From contig DATHJB010000127.1 of assembly GCA_035316325.1 (NCBI GenBank), forward strand, positions 1 to 36,895: a stretch of 36,895 bases of DNA, read 5' to 3'. The DNA comes from Acidimicrobiales bacterium (GTDB lineage Bacteria; Actinomycetota; Acidimicrobiia; Acidimicrobiales; VFJN01). The stretch's first letter is position 1. The number at the start of each line of letters is the position of its first letter. Shown piece by piece: positions 1 through 7,434 of this stretch. The position numbers were made by a program, and so were the translations under genes. Under the pieces are notes generated by a model. That model saw nothing but the letters and a program-made list of their open reading frames with translations. It had not been told where the DNA came from and ran no database searches.

Positions 1-691
1 CCTGGTCGTCGGCGCCGTACCAGAGCTGCACCGGCACGGCGATGTCCCGCAGGTCGACGCGGAGCGGCCGCACCTGGTCGACCAGGTCGGCCTCGACGCC
101 GGCGAGCCCCAGCCGCACCGCCTCCACGAGCCCGTCGGCCATCTGGTCGACCGCGCCCGGCACCGCCGCGATCCGTGCCTGCTCGGCCGGGTCGCGGTGC
201 TCCCGCTGGTGCTCCAGGGCCAGGTCGTGGTCGCAGGGGTAGGGCGCCAGCATCGGCGCGACGGCGGCGGCCAGCTCGTCGGGCGGGAACGCCTCGCTCA
301 TCTCCAGCAGCCCCAGCTGCGCCTCGGCGGCGGCCCGCACGTCCGGATCGTCGTACGCCTCCACCGGCACCAGGCCCCCGGCGACGTACAGCGACGTGAC
401 CCACGCCGACGTCGCCGCCAGCTCCAGCCCCGCCAGCGCCCCACCCGACCACGCCACCACCGCGGCCCGCTCGATCCCCAGCTGCTCCAGCAGCGCGGTC
501 ACCCGGCCGACGAAGGGCCCGGGCGACGTGCCGCCGTAGCCCGGCCGGTCGACAGCGAGGAGCCGCACCCCGGCGGAGGCGGCGAGACCGTCGTCCGGAT
601 GCCGCGACAGCCGGGAGTCGGGAGTGCCGTGGAGGAACACCACCGGGGTTCCCGCGGGATCGCCCACGTCGTCGTAGGAGAGGTCACCCAT
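1..691 (-). CDS. alpha/beta hydrolase, C-terminus cut by window edge
   Basis: The minus strand is open from an ATG at 691 to the window edge, giving about 230 residues. The translation reads as an alpha/beta-hydrolase-fold enzyme: an oxyanion-hole HG (residues 21-22, in VVFLHGTPDS), a DRPGYG turn (48-53), the nucleophile elbow AWSGGA with Ser82, and a strand ending YGADD at the edge that would carry the catalytic acid. The histidine lies outside the window. The substrate cannot be told; the family includes esterases, peptidases and C-C hydrolases. The start is supported by a -10-like TACGTT eight bases upstream, with no Shine-Dalgarno sequence, so the message is probably leaderless. It is divergent from the VUT transporter. 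Confidence 0.88.
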   Translation of the reverse strand, partial: MGDLSYDDVGDPAGTPVVFLHGTPDSRLSRHPDDGLAASAGVRLLAVDRPGYGGTSPGPFVGRVTALLEQLGIERAAVVAWSGGALAGLELAATSAWVTSLYVAGGLVPVEAYDDPDVRAAAEAQLGLLEMSEAFPPDELAAAVAPMLAPYPCDHDLALEHQREHRDPAEQARIAAVPGAVDQMADGLVEAVRLGLAGVEADLVDQVRPLRVDLRDIAVPVQLWYGADDQ

Positions 692-699
692 CCGGGTCG

Positions 700-705
700 A
701 ACGTA
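700..705 (-). promoter_or_regulatory. -10 box of a probable leaderless promoter
   Basis: On the minus strand TACGTT (TAnnnT) ends eight bases before the ATG of the alpha/beta hydrolase at 691. This is the spacing at which the transcript would start at or next to the start codon. No convincing -35 is visible. Confidence 0.45.
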
Positions 706-761
706 CACTGGTCGTCCTGGCGGTCCCGGTCGAACCCGCCTCACCAAAACCGGAGGGCAGG

Positions 762-1481
762 ATGTCTGAAGCGCAGGAAACGGCCGCGCCCCCGCGCGCC
801 GCCACCACGGCGGGGGTGCCGCTGGCGACGGTGTCCCGCCTGGCGATCGCCGCGGTCGGCGCCTACGTCGGGGCGCAGGTCGTCTCCGACATCACCAGCC
901 TCAAGATCGGCACGGCCTTCGGTCGGGCGGTCGACATGGGCACGTGGATCTACCCGATCACCTTCACGCTGCGCGACGTCGTCCACAAGGCGCTCGGCAA
1001 GCGGGCGGCCCGCACGCTGGTGATCACGGCCGCGTTCGTGAACCTGGGGATGGCCGCCTACCTGCAGTGGGTCGCCCGGCAGCCGAGCGACGCCAGCTAC
1101 CCGCTGGGTGAGGAGTTCCAGGCCGTGCTGGGGCCGATCTGGCGGATCGTGGTGGCGTCGATCGTCGCCGAGGTGATCAGCGAGCTGATCGACACCGAGG
1201 TGTACCACTGGTTCGTCCGCCGGGTGACGACCCGCCACCAGTGGGCGCGGGTGGCGGTGTCGAACGCCGTGTCGGTGCCGATCGACAACGTGGTGTTCGT
1301 GGTCGGGGCCTTCGGGGCGATCCCCTTCATGGCCGACCACGCCCTCACGCTCCCGTGGGCCGCCGTGTGGGACATCTTCGTGGTCAACCTCACCATCAAG
1401 GCCGTGGTCTCCGGCCTCAGCCTCCCCTTCATCTACCTCACGCCCGACCGCGACTGGTCCGCCGATCCGGACGACGCGTAG
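762..1481 (+). CDS. VUT-family (queuosine precursor-type) membrane transporter
   Basis: This is a 239-residue polytopic membrane protein of the VUT/YhhQ (DUF165) type, whose characterised members import queuosine precursors such as preQ0/preQ1. Family-like stretches are ITFTLRDVVHKALGKRAAR (about 67-85), SELIDTEVYHWF (about 144-155) and SNAVSVPIDNVVFV (about 167-180), separated by hydrophobic segments. The ATG is preceded by GGAGG at 752-756. The gene converges on the TetR gene with only eight bases between the stops. No queuosine biosynthesis gene and no recognisable preQ1 riboswitch lie nearby, so the substrate is inferred from the family only. Confidence 0.85.
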   Translation: MSEAQETAAPPRAATTAGVPLATVSRLAIAAVGAYVGAQVVSDITSLKIGTAFGRAVDMGTWIYPITFTLRDVVHKALGKRAARTLVITAAFVNLGMAAYLQWVARQPSDASYPLGEEFQAVLGPIWRIVVASIVAEVISELIDTEVYHWFVRRVTTRHQWARVAVSNAVSVPIDNVVFVVGAFGAIPFMADHALTLPWAAVWDIFVVNLTIKAVVSGLSLPFIYLTPDRDWSADPDDA

Positions 1482-1489
1482 GCGCCCGC

Positions 1490-2236
1490 TCAGCGGTCGG
1501 CGATGCCGTGGAGGCAGGTCTCGAGGTACTTGTCGATGAACGCGTCCTCGGACCAGGGAAGGGCGGGCTTGCTCACCATCAGCGACGTGATGCCGTGGAC
1601 CCGCGCCCAGAAGCCGAGGGTCACGAGGAGGGCGTCGGTGAACTCGGGGCGGAAGGCGCCGGCGTCGACGCAGCGCTGCACGTTGGCGATGGTGTCGAGG
1701 AAGGTGCGTGACTCGTTGACCCACTCGTGCTGCGCCGCTTCGGCCGGCCCCTGCTCGGGTCGCAGCATGAACATGATCCGGTAGGGCTCCGGGTTGGCCC
1801 GCCCGAACTCCACGTAGGCGCGACCGCGGGCCTGGAGCTCCAGCAGCGGGTCGGCGATGCCGGCGACCGCGGCCTCGATCGCCGCGTCGAGCGACACGAA
1901 GTGCCGGGCGCACACCTCGTAGATGAGGGTGGTCTTGTCGGGGAAGTGCCGGTAGATCGACGGCGGCGTCACCCCGACGGCGTCGGCCACGGCTCGGATC
2001 GACACGGCCTCGGCCGACCCGGTCGCCAGCAGCAGCTCCTCGGCGGCGACCAGGATCTCCTTGCGCAGCAGCTGCCCCTCGCCCTTGCGGGCGCGGGCGC
2101 GACGCGACGCCGCCTGAGACCGGGTGGTCTCAGGCGGCGTGACCGGAGCGGGAGTGGTCGCTCCGGTCCGCGAGCGTCGGGACGTGGGTGTCGGCATCGT
2201 CTGGCGCCGATGCCGGGGCACCCGGGGCGTCTTCAC
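1490..2236 (-). CDS. TetR-family transcriptional regulator
   Basis: A TetR-type repressor of 248 residues from the GTG at 2236. The helix-turn-helix is clear at about residues 57-105 (RKEILVAAEELLL...VSIRAVADAVGVTPPSIYRHFPDK), followed by a helical ligand-binding domain with a WARVHG motif near the C-terminus. The first 50 residues are a basic, Pro/Thr-rich extension unusual for the family. An in-frame ATG at 2197 is an alternative start, but any start must lie upstream of the 15-bp hairpin at 2107-2140. The GTG follows the MMPL exporter stop by one base (TGA-G-GTG), so translation is probably coupled and the regulator probably controls that exporter operon. Confidence 0.88.
   Translation of the reverse strand: MKTPRVPRHRRQTMPTPTSRRSRTGATTPAPVTPPETTRSQAASRRARARKGEGQLLRKEILVAAEELLLATGSAEAVSIRAVADAVGVTPPSIYRHFPDKTTLIYEVCARHFVSLDAAIEAAVAGIADPLLELQARGRAYVEFGRANPEPYRIMFMLRPEQGPAEAAQHEWVNESRTFLDTIANVQRCVDAGAFRPEFTDALLVTLGFWARVHGITSLMVSKPALPWSEDAFIDKYLETCLHGIADR
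2107..2140. other. perfect 15-bp hairpin inside the TetR 5' coding region
   Basis: Arms at 2107-2121 and 2126-2140 are exact reverse complements, with a GGGT loop (arm core GCCTGAGACC / GGTCTCAGGC). It sits about 100 bases downstream of the TetR start and encodes part of its odd N-terminal extension. No T-tract follows. It could attenuate readthrough from the exporter gene into tetR, or serve as a protein binding site. Confidence 0.7.
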
Positions 2237-2237
2237 C

Positions 2238-4541
2238 TCAGGAGACGACCACGGCGTCGGAGCCGACAGTCTCGCGCTCGCGGGCGGCGTCGGCTCGGTC
2301 GAGCTCGTCGAGGTCGACGTGCTCGGAGATGCCGAAGCGCTGGTGGAACCGGCGCAGCGGCCCGGGGGCCCACCAGTTCCACTCGCCGGCCAGCCGCATG
2401 AACGCCGGCACCAGCGTGCCCCGGATGACGAAGGCGTCGAGCAGCACGGCCAGCGTGAGCCCGATGCCGAACAGCTTCATGAAGCTGACACCACCGGTGG
2501 CGAAGGCCAGGAACACCACGGCGATGAGCACCGCGGCAGCCGTGACGATGCGGCCGGTGCGCTCCAGGCCGAGCGCCACCGACCGGGTGTTGCCGACCCC
2601 CTTGTCGTGCTCCTCCTTGATGCGGGAGAGCAGGAACACCTCGTAGTCCATCGACAGCCCGAAGGCCACGCAGAACATGAGGATCGGCATCGCCGCGGCG
2701 AGCCCGCCGGTGGCGGTGAAGTCGAGCACGCCCGACAGGTGGCCGTCCTGGAAGATCCACACCATGGCCCCGAACGTCGCCGTCAGGCTGAGCAGGTTGA
2801 GCACCAGCGCCTTGACGGGGATCAGCACGCTGCCGAACATCATGAACAGCAGCACCACGGTGATGACGCCGATGATGAGGAGCGCCAGCGGCAGCCGGGA
2901 GAACAGGGCGTCGTTGGAGTCGACCAGCTCGGCCCCGAGCCCCGTGACGGTCACCGGGAATGGTGCGTCCGACGAGCGCAGGGCGTTGACCAGGTCCTCG
3001 CCCTCGTCCGACATGGGCTCGACCGACGGGACCACCGACAGGTAGGTCCCGTCGCCCTGGGTGAAGCCGTCGTAGCGGGGTGCGGTGTCGGGCCCGAGCA
3101 CCAGCTGGCCGGGCTCGCAGCCGAGCTGCTCGGCCAGGCCGGCGCCGCAGTAGCTACCCGTGGCCGCGTCGACCCGCGACACGCTCGGGAGCACGGCCAG
3201 CGTGGCGGCGTACTCGTCGACCGCGGCGGTGAGGTCGCCACCCGACAGCCCGCCGGTCGACGCCGCCACCACCGACAGGGCGCCCGCCTCGGTCGACGTG
3301 AACTCGTCGCGGATCACGTCGTGCACCTGGCGGCTCGAGGCCGACTCGGGCAGCACCCGGTCGTCGGGCAGCCGCAGCTGCAGGCCGAGGAACGGCGACC
3401 CCATCACCAGCAGCAGGGCGATCACCACGGTCGCCACCGGGATCGGCCGGCGCATCACGAGCAGGGCGATCCGGTGCCACATACCTTCCTCGGGCGGGTT
3501 GACCGACCGCTTCCACAGGGTCAGCGAGTTCACCCGGTGGCCCAGCGCCATGAGGATCGCCGGCAGCACCACCAGCGAGAACAGCCCCGCCATCAGCGAC
3601 ACGATGAGGCCGGCGTAGGCCATCGACCGCAGGAACGTGAAGGGGAAGACGAGTGCGGCGCACAGCGAGGCGGCGACGGTGGCGGCGCTGAAGGCGACGG
3701 TGCGCCCGGCCGACCGCACCGTGCGGGTCACGGCGACCTTCGGCTCGTGGCCTCCCCGCAGCTCCTCCCGGTAGCGGGCGACGATGAACATGCTGTAGTC
3801 GATGGCCAGGCCGAGGCCCATCGCCGTCGTGAGGTTGAGGGCGTAGATCGAGACGTCGGTGACCTCGGTGAGCAGTCGCAGGGCGAGGAACGTGCCGACG
3901 ATCGAGAGCACGCCCACGATCAGCGGCAGGACGGCGGACACGACGCTGCCGAACACCAGGACCAGCAGCACCAGCGTGATGGGCAGGGCGATCAGCTCCG
4001 CCCGCACCAGGTCCTCCTCGATGGTCACGTTGACCTCGCGGAACACCTCGGCCACCCCGCCGACCTCCACCGTGACCGGCCCGGCGTCCTGCTCCAGCCG
4101 GGGGCCGATCTCCTCGATGTAGTCGTTGAGCTGGCTGTCGTCGGTGGCGTCGATGCGGCCCAGCACCAGCGCCCGGGTGCCGTCCTCGCTGCGCAGGGGC
4201 GGGGCGTTGCCCTCCGACCAGTAGGAGAACACGTTGGTGACGTGGGGCTGGTCGGCGAGCTCCTGCGTGATGTCCTGCCCGGCCGAGACGCTCCCGAGCG
4301 AGTCGACGTCACCGACCTTGGTGGTGACGAGGAGGAGGACGTTGGGGACGCCGGTGTCGAACTCGTCGGCCAGCACCTCCTCCGCGCGGGACGACTCGGA
4401 CGACGGGTCCTCGAACCCTCCCGAGATCATCCGGTCGGCGACGCCGCCACCGATGGCACCGGCGACGACGAAGAAGACGGCGGCCCCGACGAGGACCCAA
4501 CGGGCGCGCGAGGTGGCGAGACGAGCGAGGCGTGTGAGCAT
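2238..4541 (-). CDS. MMPL/RND-family exporter
   Basis: A 767-residue RND-type transporter of the MMPL family, which exports lipids or hydrophobic compounds using the proton gradient. The first transmembrane helix follows LTRLARLATSRARWVLVGAAV, then a large periplasmic loop. Two copies of the TM4/TM10 motif are visible: GLGLAIDYSMFIVARYREEL and AFGLSMDYEVFLLSRIKEEH, each with the conserved Asp-Tyr of the proton relay. I chose the ATG at 4541 because AGGGG lies just upstream; an upstream in-frame start at 4622 would put 27 unrelated residues before the first helix. The downstream tetR is coupled. The gene is divergent from the hydrolase fusion across a palindromic operator. Confidence 0.92.
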   Translation of the reverse strand: MLTRLARLATSRARWVLVGAAVFFVVAGAIGGGVADRMISGGFEDPSSESSRAEEVLADEFDTGVPNVLLLVTTKVGDVDSLGSVSAGQDITQELADQPHVTNVFSYWSEGNAPPLRSEDGTRALVLGRIDATDDSQLNDYIEEIGPRLEQDAGPVTVEVGGVAEVFREVNVTIEEDLVRAELIALPITLVLLVLVFGSVVSAVLPLIVGVLSIVGTFLALRLLTEVTDVSIYALNLTTAMGLGLAIDYSMFIVARYREELRGGHEPKVAVTRTVRSAGRTVAFSAATVAASLCAALVFPFTFLRSMAYAGLIVSLMAGLFSLVVLPAILMALGHRVNSLTLWKRSVNPPEEGMWHRIALLVMRRPIPVATVVIALLLVMGSPFLGLQLRLPDDRVLPESASSRQVHDVIRDEFTSTEAGALSVVAASTGGLSGGDLTAAVDEYAATLAVLPSVSRVDAATGSYCGAGLAEQLGCEPGQLVLGPDTAPRYDGFTQGDGTYLSVVPSVEPMSDEGEDLVNALRSSDAPFPVTVTGLGAELVDSNDALFSRLPLALLIIGVITVVLLFMMFGSVLIPVKALVLNLLSLTATFGAMVWIFQDGHLSGVLDFTATGGLAAAMPILMFCVAFGLSMDYEVFLLSRIKEEHDKGVGNTRSVALGLERTGRIVTAAAVLIAVVFLAFATGGVSFMKLFGIGLTLAVLLDAFVIRGTLVPAFMRLAGEWNWWAPGPLRRFHQRFGISEHVDLDELDRADAARERETVGSDAVVVS

Positions 4542-4728
4542 GGGAACCCCTGGGGGAGGCCGGCGGGTTAACGGCGTTACGTTATTGCTGGTATCTAACT
4601 CTCCCAGGTCAGGGAAGTCCACGAGACATGGGTCACGGGGTCTTGCCGAGCGCTTGACCCGTGGGTCAAGGTTGGTCGGACGCCCCAGCCGAATCCCTGG
4701 GCAGGGCAGTCCGTCCGAGGGAGGACCG
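4542..4728. promoter_or_regulatory. divergent regulatory region, exporter / hydrolase fusion
   Basis: This intergenic region between divergent genes holds the 18-bp palindrome at 4653-4670, a minus-strand -10-like TAGATA near 4591-4598, and a cluster of GTTA units (4567-4585). The Shine-Dalgarno-like GAGGGAGG of the hydrolase fusion (4717-4724) is at its right end. Transcription starts are inferred. Confidence 0.5.
4653..4670. promoter_or_regulatory. 18-bp palindromic operator, copy 1
   Basis: CTTGACCCGTGGGTCAAG is a perfect palindrome apart from its central GT. It lies about 60 bases upstream of the hydrolase fusion and about 110 upstream of the exporter. A near-identical copy lies at 8984-9001 before the di-iron operon; the 18-mers differ at only two central positions. 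Size and symmetry fit a TetR-type dimer site. The TetR cotranscribed with the exporter is the obvious candidate regulator (inference). Confidence 0.75.
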
Positions 4729-6336
4729 ATGTCGGAGATGGCCGCAGACGAGCAGGTCGAGCAGGTCGGCTACCCCGGGGCCCGCCCGCCGGACCGGGTG
4801 CGCGACGTCGACGCCCACGGCATCCGCATCGCCGTCCACGAGTGGGGCGGTGCCGACGCACCGCCGCTGGCGCTCCTCCACGGTGGCTTCGACTTCGCCC
4901 GCACCTTCGACGTGTTCGCCCCGCTGCTGGCCGACGCCGGCTGGCGGGTCGTCGCCTGGGACCAACGGGGCCACGGCGACTCCGACCGCGCCGCGCTCTA
5001 CGCCTGGGACACCGACGTCCGCGACGCCGCGGCGGTCCTCGCCACCCTCGGCCCCGACCCGGTGCCGGTCGTCGGCCACTCCAAGGGCGGGTCGCTGCTG
5101 CTGCAGGTCGCCTCCGCGCTGCCGCACCGGGTGGCCAAGCTGGTCAACCTCGACGGCCTGCCGTCCCGCCGCAACTGGCCCGACGTCCCCGACCACATGC
5201 GCACCAAGCTGCTGGCGGGCGACCTGGCCACCTGGCTCGACATCCGCCGCGGCGCGGTCGACGCGATGCGCAAGCCCGGCACCATCGACGAGCTCGCCGC
5301 CCGCCGCGGCCGCATGAACCCCCGCCTCTCGTCCGAGTGGCTCCGCTACCTGGTCACCGTCGGCGCCCGCCACGACTCCGACGGCTGGCGCTGGAAGATC
5401 GACCCCGCCATGCGCATGGGCGGCTTCGGCCCCTGGCGCCCCGAGTGGGCGATGCGCCGGCTGTCCGGCCTCGGCATGCCGGTGCTGGCCGTGCTCGGCA
5501 TGGAGGTGGAGCTGATGGGGTGGGGCACGCAGCCGGAGGACGTGGAGCGCGACCTGCCGCCCGGTGGTCGCCTCGTCGCCCTCGACGGCGCCGGCCACTT
5601 CGTCCACATCGAGCAGCCCGAGCGGGTGGCCGACATCGTGCTCGACTTCCTCGACGAGCCCTCGCCCGGGCCCGCGAGCGCGCCGGCGACCGTCACCCTG
5701 CGGCACAACAAGGTCGAGCTGGTGCTGCACCGGCTGCGCGACGGCGACGGCCAGCCGCTGCTGCACCTCCACGGCCTGGGCGAGGAGTCGCCCACCTCGG
5801 TGCCGGACCACGTCGTCGACTGGCCCGGTCCCGTGTGGGCGCTCGACTTCACCGGCCACGGCCGCTCGACGATCCCCCGGGGCGGCGGCTACTTCGCCGA
5901 GGTGCTGATGGGCGACGTCGACGTGGCGCTGGCCCACCTCGGGCCGGTCACCCTCTACGGCCGCGGCCTGGGCGGCTACGTGGCGCTGCTCACCGCGGGA
6001 GCCCGTCCCGACCTGGTGCAGGGGGCGATCCTCGACGACGGCCCCGGTCTCTCGGGCGGCGGCATCGAGCCCGGCACCCCGTACGTCAGCCAGGAGCCGC
6101 TGGCCGACACCGGGGCGCCCGACCCGTACGCACTACTGGAGCTGAGCCGCGACGTTCGCCCGCCCGACTACGCCACCACGTTCGCCCGCCAGGCGGCGAC
6201 GCTGTCGGGCCTCGACGTGGCCATCGCCGTGGTCGGCGTGGTCCGCCCGCCGTGGCTGGAGGCCGTGGCGCACGAGCCGGGCGTCCAGGTGCTCGGTCGC
6301 TCCGAGGCCCTGGCCCTCTTCGCCCCCGCCTCCTGA
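4729..6336 (+). CDS. tandem alpha/beta-hydrolase fusion, second domain lacks the nucleophile
   Basis: A 535-residue protein with two alpha/beta-hydrolase folds. Domain 1 (about 25-310) has HGG (51-53), DQRGHGDSD (78-86), nucleophile Ser118 in GHSKGG, and GHFVHIEQPE with catalytic His290. The expected acid position reads LGMEVELMG, so the acid may be Glu. Domain 2 (about 320-535) keeps an HG (348-349), DFTGHGRS and the elbow strand, but the elbow reads GRGLGG with Gly413 where the serine should be. No histidine is placed like the catalytic one. It therefore looks like an active enzyme fused to a non-catalytic copy. The start is supported by GAGGGAGGA just upstream. Confidence 0.88.
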   Translation: MSEMAADEQVEQVGYPGARPPDRVRDVDAHGIRIAVHEWGGADAPPLALLHGGFDFARTFDVFAPLLADAGWRVVAWDQRGHGDSDRAALYAWDTDVRDAAAVLATLGPDPVPVVGHSKGGSLLLQVASALPHRVAKLVNLDGLPSRRNWPDVPDHMRTKLLAGDLATWLDIRRGAVDAMRKPGTIDELAARRGRMNPRLSSEWLRYLVTVGARHDSDGWRWKIDPAMRMGGFGPWRPEWAMRRLSGLGMPVLAVLGMEVELMGWGTQPEDVERDLPPGGRLVALDGAGHFVHIEQPERVADIVLDFLDEPSPGPASAPATVTLRHNKVELVLHRLRDGDGQPLLHLHGLGEESPTSVPDHVVDWPGPVWALDFTGHGRSTIPRGGGYFAEVLMGDVDVALAHLGPVTLYGRGLGGYVALLTAGARPDLVQGAILDDGPGLSGGGIEPGTPYVSQEPLADTGAPDPYALLELSRDVRPPDYATTFARQAATLSGLDVAIAVVGVVRPPWLEAVAHEPGVQVLGRSEALALFAPAS

Positions 6337-6389
6337 CCGAAACTTCGACAGGAATGGCGCCATGGCGACCATTCCTGTCGAAGTTTCGG
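6337..6389. terminator. bidirectional hairpin terminator between convergent genes
   Basis: Perfect 21-bp arms at 6337-6357 and 6369-6389 begin CCGAAAC and end GTTTCGG. The loop contains the self-complementary CGCCATGGCG. It starts on the base after the fusion stop codon and lies 29 bases beyond the lipase stop, so it can end both transcripts. The A-run at the base of one arm becomes a T-run on the opposite arm. Confidence 0.8.
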
Positions 6390-6390
6390 G

Positions 6391-6422
6391 TCGGTCAGTC
6401 GGTCAGTCGGTCAGTCGGTCAG
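6391..6422. repeat. four perfect tandem copies of TCGGTCAG
   Basis: Four exact 8-base units run directly from the terminator into the end of the lipase gene; the last unit supplies the lipase stop codon (TGA at 6421-6419 on the minus strand). Because 8 is not a multiple of 3, minus-strand TGA falls successively in all three frames. Confidence 0.85.
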
Positions 6423-7297
6423 AAGGGCAGGCCGACGCTGCAGCGCACCGGGCGGGCCGACGCGGGGTCGAGGGCGTTGGTGATCATGTCGGCGACGCCC
6501 TGCTCGAACGCCATGCCGATGTGGCCCACGGGGTCGAGCGGGCAGACGTCCTGCACGTAGAGGTTGTCGACGCCGGGCTCCCGCACGAACGACGTCTCGG
6601 TGGGCGTCACCAGGATGTCGGCCCGGGAGGCGATGACCGTGTAGTCGACGCCGGCGACCGCGATGGGGCCGTCGGTCAGGCGCCGGACGGCGCCGCCGCC
6701 GGGCAACAGGTCGCTGCAGGCCTGGCAGCCGAACGTGGCGAGCACGAAGTCGACCTGGGGCCGGATGCCCAGCAAGTCGGCCAGGGTGACCAGCCCGCTG
6801 GCGTTGGTGCCGTGGGTGGGCGGCGCCAGCGACACCACCGAGTCGACCTTCGGCCCGAAGCCCAGCACCTTCGGGATGTAGAGCGACTGGAAGCCGCCCT
6901 CGGAGTGGCCCACCAGGTCGACCTGCGGAGCGCGGGTGGCGGCGCGCACCCGGTCGACGAAGCCGGCCAGCTCACGGGCCGACTCGTCGATCGGCCGCAG
7001 CCCGCCCACCGGCAGCCACCAGGCCGGCTGCCCGTACGTGGTGTGGAACACGCAGTAGCCGGCGCTCGCCAGCGCGGGGCCGAGGAACAGGAAGTGGCCG
7101 GGGCCGTTGCCGCCGAGGCCGTGGAGCAGCACGACCGGGTCGGGATGGGCGGCCGAGGGCCGGCAGCTCCAGTTGTTGACGCCGGACGACGGCGCCTGTG
7201 GCGCGCGGGGCGCGGCGTCGACGGCGGTCGTGGCGCTGGAGAGCGCGAGCGCGACCAGGGCAGCGGCGGCGAGCCGCCGCAGAGCGGATGAACGCAT
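6419..7297 (-). CDS. secreted lipase/esterase (class 2-type, LipA/EstA-like)
   Basis: A 292-residue exported alpha/beta hydrolase. The N-terminus is a Sec signal peptide (RSSALRRL, then a hydrophobic run ending near VDAAP, about residue 29). The mature enzyme has the oxyanion HG (59-60, VVLLHGLGG), nucleophile Ser132 in GHSEGG, likely acid Asp227 (ASRADILV) and His259 (VGHIGMAFE). Six cysteines (45, 82, 191, 194, 252, 286) fit disulphide bonds outside the cell. This resembles actinobacterial Lipase_2-type triacylglycerol lipases. A GGGGGGA run precedes the ATG. It is divergent from a TetR gene across a palindromic operator, so it is probably repressed by that TetR. Confidence 0.9.
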   Translation of the reverse strand: MRSSALRRLAAAALVALALSSATTAVDAAPRAPQAPSSGVNNWSCRPSAAHPDPVVLLHGLGGNGPGHFLFLGPALASAGYCVFHTTYGQPAWWLPVGGLRPIDESARELAGFVDRVRAATRAPQVDLVGHSEGGFQSLYIPKVLGFGPKVDSVVSLAPPTHGTNASGLVTLADLLGIRPQVDFVLATFGCQACSDLLPGGGAVRRLTDGPIAVAGVDYTVIASRADILVTPTETSFVREPGVDNLYVQDVCPLDPVGHIGMAFEQGVADMITNALDPASARPVRCSVGLPF

Positions 7298-7361
7298 CAG
7301 ATGATCCCCCCATCAGCGGCGCCGTTCGCCACCGAGGACGTCAGTAGAACATGGAAGCTGT

Positions 7362-7387
7362 TTAAGGACAAGATGCCTTGTCCTTAA
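7362..7387. promoter_or_regulatory. 26-bp palindromic operator between lipase and tetR
   Basis: Perfect 11-bp arms TTAAGGACAAG (7362-7372) and CTTGTCCTTAA (7377-7387) flank ATGC. On the minus strand TTGTCC within it can act as a -35, with TCTACT 17 bases further on as the -10 of the lipase. Position and symmetry fit a site for the adjacent TetR regulating itself and the lipase. Confidence 0.8.
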
Positions 7388-7421
7388 CACGTCGACCGCT
7401 CCTGATCGGGGACCCGGGCGG

Positions 7422-7427
7422 TACCCT
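7422..7427 (+). promoter_or_regulatory. -10 box of the tetR-eamA operon
   Basis: TACCCT (TAnnnT) ends seven bases before the GTG at 7435, and no Shine-Dalgarno precedes that GTG. This is the leaderless pattern. It supports the GTG over the in-frame TTG at 7378, which lies inside the operator palindrome. Confidence 0.5.
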
Positions 7428-7434
7428 CCGGGTC

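Noticed and set aside
692..761. preQ1/queuosine riboswitch before the VUT transporter
   Set aside because: The gap is only 70 bases and shows no recognisable aptamer pairing or conserved core.
741..1913. Long minus-strand open frame opposite the VUT transporter and overlapping tetR
   Set aside because: Arg/His/Gly-rich low-quality translation typical of the antisense frame of GC-rich genes; the plus-strand transporter and TetR explain the region.
2124..4571. 815-codon plus-strand open frame opposite the MMPL exporter
   Set aside because: Its composition is a shadow (His/Gln/Arg/Gly-rich, no motifs); the opposite strand encodes a clear RND protein.
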